Part shown: positions 6,264-10,038 of the stretch, in pieces | How positions within the stretch are numbered: position 1 is the stretch's first letter | How the letters are laid out: each line of letters starts with the position of its first letter | DNA from: Acidimicrobiales bacterium | GTDB lineage: Bacteria; Actinomycetota; Acidimicrobiia; Acidimicrobiales; JABEUL01 | Length of the DNA: 10,038 nt | Direction of reading: 5' to 3' | Assembly: GCA_027451605.1 (NCBI GenBank) | Contig: DAIDJA010000041.1 | Coordinates: forward strand, 1 to 10,038 | Translations under genes and position numbers: made by a program | Notes under the pieces: generated by a model | Told to the model about the DNA's origin: nothing | Seen by the model: only the letters and a program-made list of their open reading frames with translations | Databases searched by the model: none

Positions 6264-9200
6264 TTAAATTGCAGGTGCTGCAAATGCTTCCCACATCTTT
6301 TTATAAATCCCGTCCTTAGACAAAAGTTCCGCATGCGTACCGTATTCGGCCAAATTACCGTTATCAATAACAGCAATGCAATCTGCCATCATAACTGTTT
6401 GAAGCCTGTGAGCTATTAATATAGTAGTAGTCGTAGCAGCTACGGCAGACATAGCACGCGTTACGATTTGTTCTGAATGCAGATCTAAATTGGCAGTGGC
6501 TTCATCCAATAATAGAAGTTTTGGGTTTGATAACTTAACTCGAGCGAGTGAAATCAACTGTCGCTGACCCGACGAGAGTGACTTGCCCTGAGACTTAACT
6601 CTTTCCAGATATCCCCCTTCGAGTTTGGAAATGAATGAATGAGCTCCAACTTCTCTGGCGGCGTTTTCTATTTCCAGATCAGTGACATCCGGTCGCCCAA
6701 ATGCGATATTATCTCTAATGGTTCCGGCAAAAAGATGGGCTTCTTGGGGAACATAACCTATATGATTTTTATAAAAGGTTGGCTCAATCTCTCTTAAATT
6801 GTTCCCATCAACTTCAATATCGCCCGAATCCGGGTCATAAAATCTAGCCAAGAGCTTTACGATGGTGGATTTACCCGCACCTGTTTGTCCAACGATTGCC
6901 AAAGTTTCTCCGGCTTTAATTTTGATATTAACGTTATCTAATACTTTGGAATCAAATCCCGGATATTTAAAACTTACATTTCTTAAAGTTATGTTGCCTT
7001 TAAAATCAAAAGTCTCAATGCTGTAATGATCCTGATCCACTATAACTTCTTCATCCATCAATTCTTTTATCTTATTGAGTGATGCGGCAGCTTGTTGGTA
7101 TTGATCAAAAGTTTGGGACAACTGCTGTATCGGACTAAAAAACAAATTTACTAAAAGCAAAAAAGCCAGGAGCGCACCGATTTGCAGTTGACGGTCAATT
7201 ACCAGATGCGAACCAAACCCCATTACAAGTGCGGACGAAATATCCGACAGTAACAGCACAAACGGAAAGTATATCGAGACCAACCGCTGTGCTTTGACCC
7301 TCGAATCAAGATAGCTCGATGAAAGTTTTTCAAAATCACTGTTTTGCTTATCGGCCTGATTAAACGCCTGTGATACTCTGATTCCAGAAATACCTTCCTG
7401 TAAATTAGCGTTTACGACAGCTATCTTGTCCCTTGCAAGTCGATAAATTTTGGCGGACTCAACCCTAAACCACTGTGTGGCAATAAACAGAACGGGAACT
7501 ACCGTAAATGCCACTAAGGCCAACTTTACATTGGTAATAAACAGAACAATTCCCACCATAAAAAAAGTGAAAAGATTTACCAATGCCGCAATAAGTCCCG
7601 TCTGAACAAGCTGACCTATGGTCAATACATCTGTGGTCATTCGAGTCATTACCCGACCGCCCATCTCCCTTTCATAAAAATCCAATCCCAGCCTGAGAAG
7701 TTGAGAAAAGATCTTAACCCTTAATGCATAGGAAATACGAGCCGACACCTTTCCTATGTACTTAACTTCAAAGTAGTTGTCCAACCAATCTAGGAGTACA
7801 GCGATCAGGAATATGCCGCTTGCAAAAAATAGAAACGTTGTAGATCCTTTAGTAACGCCGTTATCAATACCCGTCTTGATTAAGAGTGGTCCCACTACCG
7901 TCAGGACGGTATCTATTAAAACCAACGCTATGCCCAAGACAAATGCGCCATAGAAAGGCTTTAAGAACTTACGAAATGTAAATTTTTTTTCATAAATCTC
8001 CAACCGTGAAGCGTCAACTTTTATATCAAATTCGATCTCGGGGAGTTTTGAAACTTTATCCAAAAGCTCCTGGGTAGGTGCCAGCATTGCACCGATATTT
8101 CCCATAAAGCCTCCTCCTCCCCCCATACCGGCGCCCAAATTAGATGCCCCGGGTCGCATCCCGGTAAAAGAAATTGCTGCATCTTCTTTTTCATAAGGCC
8201 AACACTCCGGAGTTACAGAAGATACCGGTAACGAATCAGCTGTTGAATCTAAATCAGCTATGGACTCCAAATCCGAGGCCGAGGAAATATGATCAATATC
8301 ATCTCCGGTGAGCAATGCACGAAAAAGAGCACTTCTTTCAAACAGTTCGCTTTGCGTACCGCTGTCCACTACTTTACCCCGGTCCATTAGGACGATTCTG
8401 TCGGCAAGATTGATCGTTGAACGTCTGTGTGCTACCAATAAGGTTGTTCTACCGGCCATAACCTTAGAGAGGGTTTTGTGAATTTCTTCTTCGGTGGTAG
8501 CGTCAACCGCGCTCGTAGCATCATCCAAAATTAAAATCATAGGATTGGATATTAAGGCTCTTGCAAGTGCGATTCGTTGTCTCTGGCCTCCCGAAAGAGT
8601 CAGTCCTTTTTCACCGACAACGGTATCATATCCGTCAGGAAGCTCATTGATAAAACCGTCGGCTTCCACTGCTTTTGCGGCCGCAATAATTGAATCAAAT
8701 CCGGCATTAGGATTTCCGAAGGCAATATTATTCCTTATTGACTCTGAAAACAAAAAACTGTCTTCAAATACAAATCCGATTTTATTCCTCAGGCTGGCAA
8801 TCTTTAAATCTTTAACGTTCCTTTTGTCAATCAGCACCTTGCCTGCGGTTACGTCATAGAACCTTGGTACAAGCATCGATACTGTTGACTTTCCGCACCC
8901 GGAAGCACCGACGAATGCCACAGTTTCTCCGGGATAAACTTTGAAGCTCAGACCGTCCAATATAGTATTCGAAGAGCTGTAGCCAAAGTGTACATTGTCA
9001 AATTCAATTTCACCGTCTACTTTTTCAAGTTCTGTCGCATCTTCATCGTCAACTACTTCGGGATTGGAATTTAAAAGATCCAAAACTCTTTCGGCCCCGG
9101 CTTTTGCCTGCTGTCCGAAAGCCATGAATCCGGCAAACATTCTTACCGGACCAACCAGTGATATTAAATACGTTGAAAACGCCAGGTAAGTACCCAAAGA

Positions 9201-10037
9201 AATTTCATGTTTAATGGCCAAATATCCCCCCAAGCCAAGTATCCCTACCTGCGCTATGGACGGAAGTGCCTGTAGAGTTGATTGAAGTTTTGCCATCGTT
9301 AAATAAACGCGATTTCTAAAGTTGAATAAAATCCTAGATTCAGTCTTTATGGAATCGGCCATTCTACTTTCGGCTCCGAATGCTTTGACAACGCGGATTC
9401 CGGTAACTGTATCGTCAACGACTTCGGCAATTACTCCCTCTTGCTGCTGGGCGACCCATGAGGACGGAAAGACGGCGTCTCTCAACTTTAAAGATACAAA
9501 AAACATAAGGGGAAGGATCAATATTGCTACGACCGAAAGCAGTGGGGACAAAATAATCATTATAATTAGTGACAAAATTAATGTGACGAAATTCGAAAAC
9601 ATCATAGGGCCAAAAGCCAATATAGCTTGAATTAGTCCGATATCCGAATTTGCTCTGGAAACCAACTGGCCGGTATCTAATTCATCGTGTTTAGCAAAAT
9701 CAAGTCGCTGCAGGTGTTGAAATATAGCATTTCTTAGATCGTTTTGAACGTGAAGAGAAACTTTTCCGCCCCAATATCGTCTAACGTAGGCCGCTATGAA
9801 TAAGACAACACCTAAGATCACCATAGCCCCGACGTAAATATTTACATTTTTCAGACTGTGTCTGAGTTCAATTCCATTTATAATTTGGCGCTGAATAAGC
9901 GGAATTGTAGTAGTTATGACCGTCCCCGTAATTGCCGCCGCAAAAGATACGTAAAGATCTCTTTTGTGGGCGAAAACATAAGGTAGAATCCCTTTTATCC
10001 ACCCGTCATGTTTGTCATCTCGCACCTTCGATACCAC
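6264..10037 (-). CDS. Fused two-halves ABC exporter (type IV fold, Rv0194-like), start at or near the window edge
   Basis: A single 1257-aa chain with two transmembrane-plus-ATPase halves, the layout of the mycobacterial multidrug exporter Rv0194. Half 1: membrane domain about 20-315, ATPase about 343-575. Half 2: membrane domain about 690-985, ATPase about 1013-1250. ATPase 1 has Walker A G-A-S-G-C-G-K-S-T (377-385), Glu425 at the Q-loop position, intact L-S-G-G-Q (481-485), Walker B Asp505 followed by Asp506 instead of catalytic Glu, and His537. ATPase 2 has Walker A at 1050-1058, Gln1098, altered signature L-S-S-G-Q (1154-1158), Asp1178-Glu1179 and His1210. One ATP site is thus degenerate and one canonical, as in heterodimeric exporters. 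The roughly 110-aa linker is acidic and Ser-rich, with a G-M-G-G-G-G-G-F run near 637-644. The GTG at 10037 is the first possible start in the window; GTG at 10025 is an alternative, and a start just outside cannot be excluded. Substrate unknown; drugs or lipids are usual for the family. Confidence 0.93.
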   Translation of the reverse strand: MVSKVRDDKHDGWIKGILPYVFAHKRDLYVSFAAAITGTVITTTIPLIQRQIINGIELRHSLKNVNIYVGAMVILGVVLFIAAYVRRYWGGKVSLHVQNDLRNAIFQHLQRLDFAKHDELDTGQLVSRANSDIGLIQAILAFGPMMFSNFVTLILSLIIMIILSPLLSVVAILILPLMFFVSLKLRDAVFPSSWVAQQQEGVIAEVVDDTVTGIRVVKAFGAESRMADSIKTESRILFNFRNRVYLTMAKLQSTLQALPSIAQVGILGLGGYLAIKHEISLGTYLAFSTYLISLVGPVRMFAGFMAFGQQAKAGAERVLDLLNSNPEVVDDEDATELEKVDGEIEFDNVHFGYSSSNTILDGLSFKVYPGETVAFVGASGCGKSTVSMLVPRFYDVTAGKVLIDKRNVKDLKIASLRNKIGFVFEDSFLFSESIRNNIAFGNPNAGFDSIIAAAKAVEADGFINELPDGYDTVVGEKGLTLSGGQRQRIALARALISNPMILILDDATSAVDATTEEEIHKTLSKVMAGRTTLLVAHRRSTINLADRIVLMDRGKVVDSGTQSELFERSALFRALLTGDDIDHISSASDLESIADLDSTADSLPVSSVTPECWPYEKEDAAISFTGMRPGASNLGAGMGGGGGFMGNIGAMLAPTQELLDKVSKLPEIEFDIKVDASRLEIYEKKFTFRKFLKPFYGAFVLGIALVLIDTVLTVVGPLLIKTGIDNGVTKGSTTFLFFASGIFLIAVLLDWLDNYFEVKYIGKVSARISYALRVKIFSQLLRLGLDFYEREMGGRVMTRMTTDVLTIGQLVQTGLIAALVNLFTFFMVGIVLFITNVKLALVAFTVVPVLFIATQWFRVESAKIYRLARDKIAVVNANLQEGISGIRVSQAFNQADKQNSDFEKLSSSYLDSRVKAQRLVSIYFPFVLLLSDISSALVMGFGSHLVIDRQLQIGALLAFLLLVNLFFSPIQQLSQTFDQYQQAAASLNKIKELMDEEVIVDQDHYSIETFDFKGNITLRNVSFKYPGFDSKVLDNVNIKIKAGETLAIVGQTGAGKSTIVKLLARFYDPDSGDIEVDGNNLREIEPTFYKNHIGYVPQEAHLFAGTIRDNIAFGRPDVTDLEIENAAREVGAHSFISKLEGGYLERVKSQGKSLSSGQRQLISLARVKLSNPKLLLLDEATANLDLHSEQIVTRAMSAVAATTTTILIAHRLQTVMMADCIAVIDNGNLAEYGTHAELLSKDGIYKKMWEAFAAPAI

Positions 10038-10038
10038 T

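Noticed and set aside
8494-8859. 121-codon plus-strand frame opposite the first ATPase domain of the exporter
   Set aside because: A shadow of the strongly coding minus strand; composition is low-information Ser/Ala/Leu, and no promoter or ribosome site was found.

Overview
The window reads as chromosomal DNA of an actinobacterium with unusually low GC (near 40% by eye). This lineage call is an inference from three things: a mycothiol-type DinB/maleylpyruvate-isomerase family protein, a fused two-halves ABC exporter laid out like mycobacterial Rv0194, and a promoter placed for leaderless translation. A low-GC Acidimicrobiia-like or other aquatic actinobacterial genome would fit, but the sequence alone does not fix the lineage. 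There is no RNA gene, CRISPR array, insertion sequence or phage gene. Coding density is very high, and no gene-free stretch exceeds about 170 bp.

Left part (1-3033, minus strand): a DrrA-type ABC ATPase is followed by two ABC-2 permeases in one tight operon. Both internal junctions are 4-base stop/start overlaps. The first is CTGA, implying a CTG start with a strong Shine-Dalgarno 8 nt upstream. The second is GTGA. The second permease runs off the left edge.

Middle (3034-4845): a 287-aa maleylpyruvate isomerase-like protein is divergent from the ABC operon. The spacer of roughly 52-61 bp carries a 30-bp near-perfect palindrome overlapping the promoter of the plus-strand gene, which looks leaderless. 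A TetR-family regulator faces this gene tail to tail and has its own inverted repeat upstream. TetR regulator, thiol-enzyme relative and exporter form a plausible detoxification or efflux module; this is an inference from layout.

Right part (4846-10037, minus strand): an NAD-type glutamate dehydrogenase, expressed from its own TATAAT-box promoter, and upstream of it a 1257-aa fused heterodimer-type ABC exporter. In the exporter all the degenerate ATP-site residues fall in one composite site. Its start is within a few bases of the right edge and could lie just outside.

Most of this is ordinary bacterial gene content. The points that merit a second look are the CTG start, the palindromic divergent control region, the TetR upstream repeat, the A8G6 run inside the first permease, and the asymmetric exporter.
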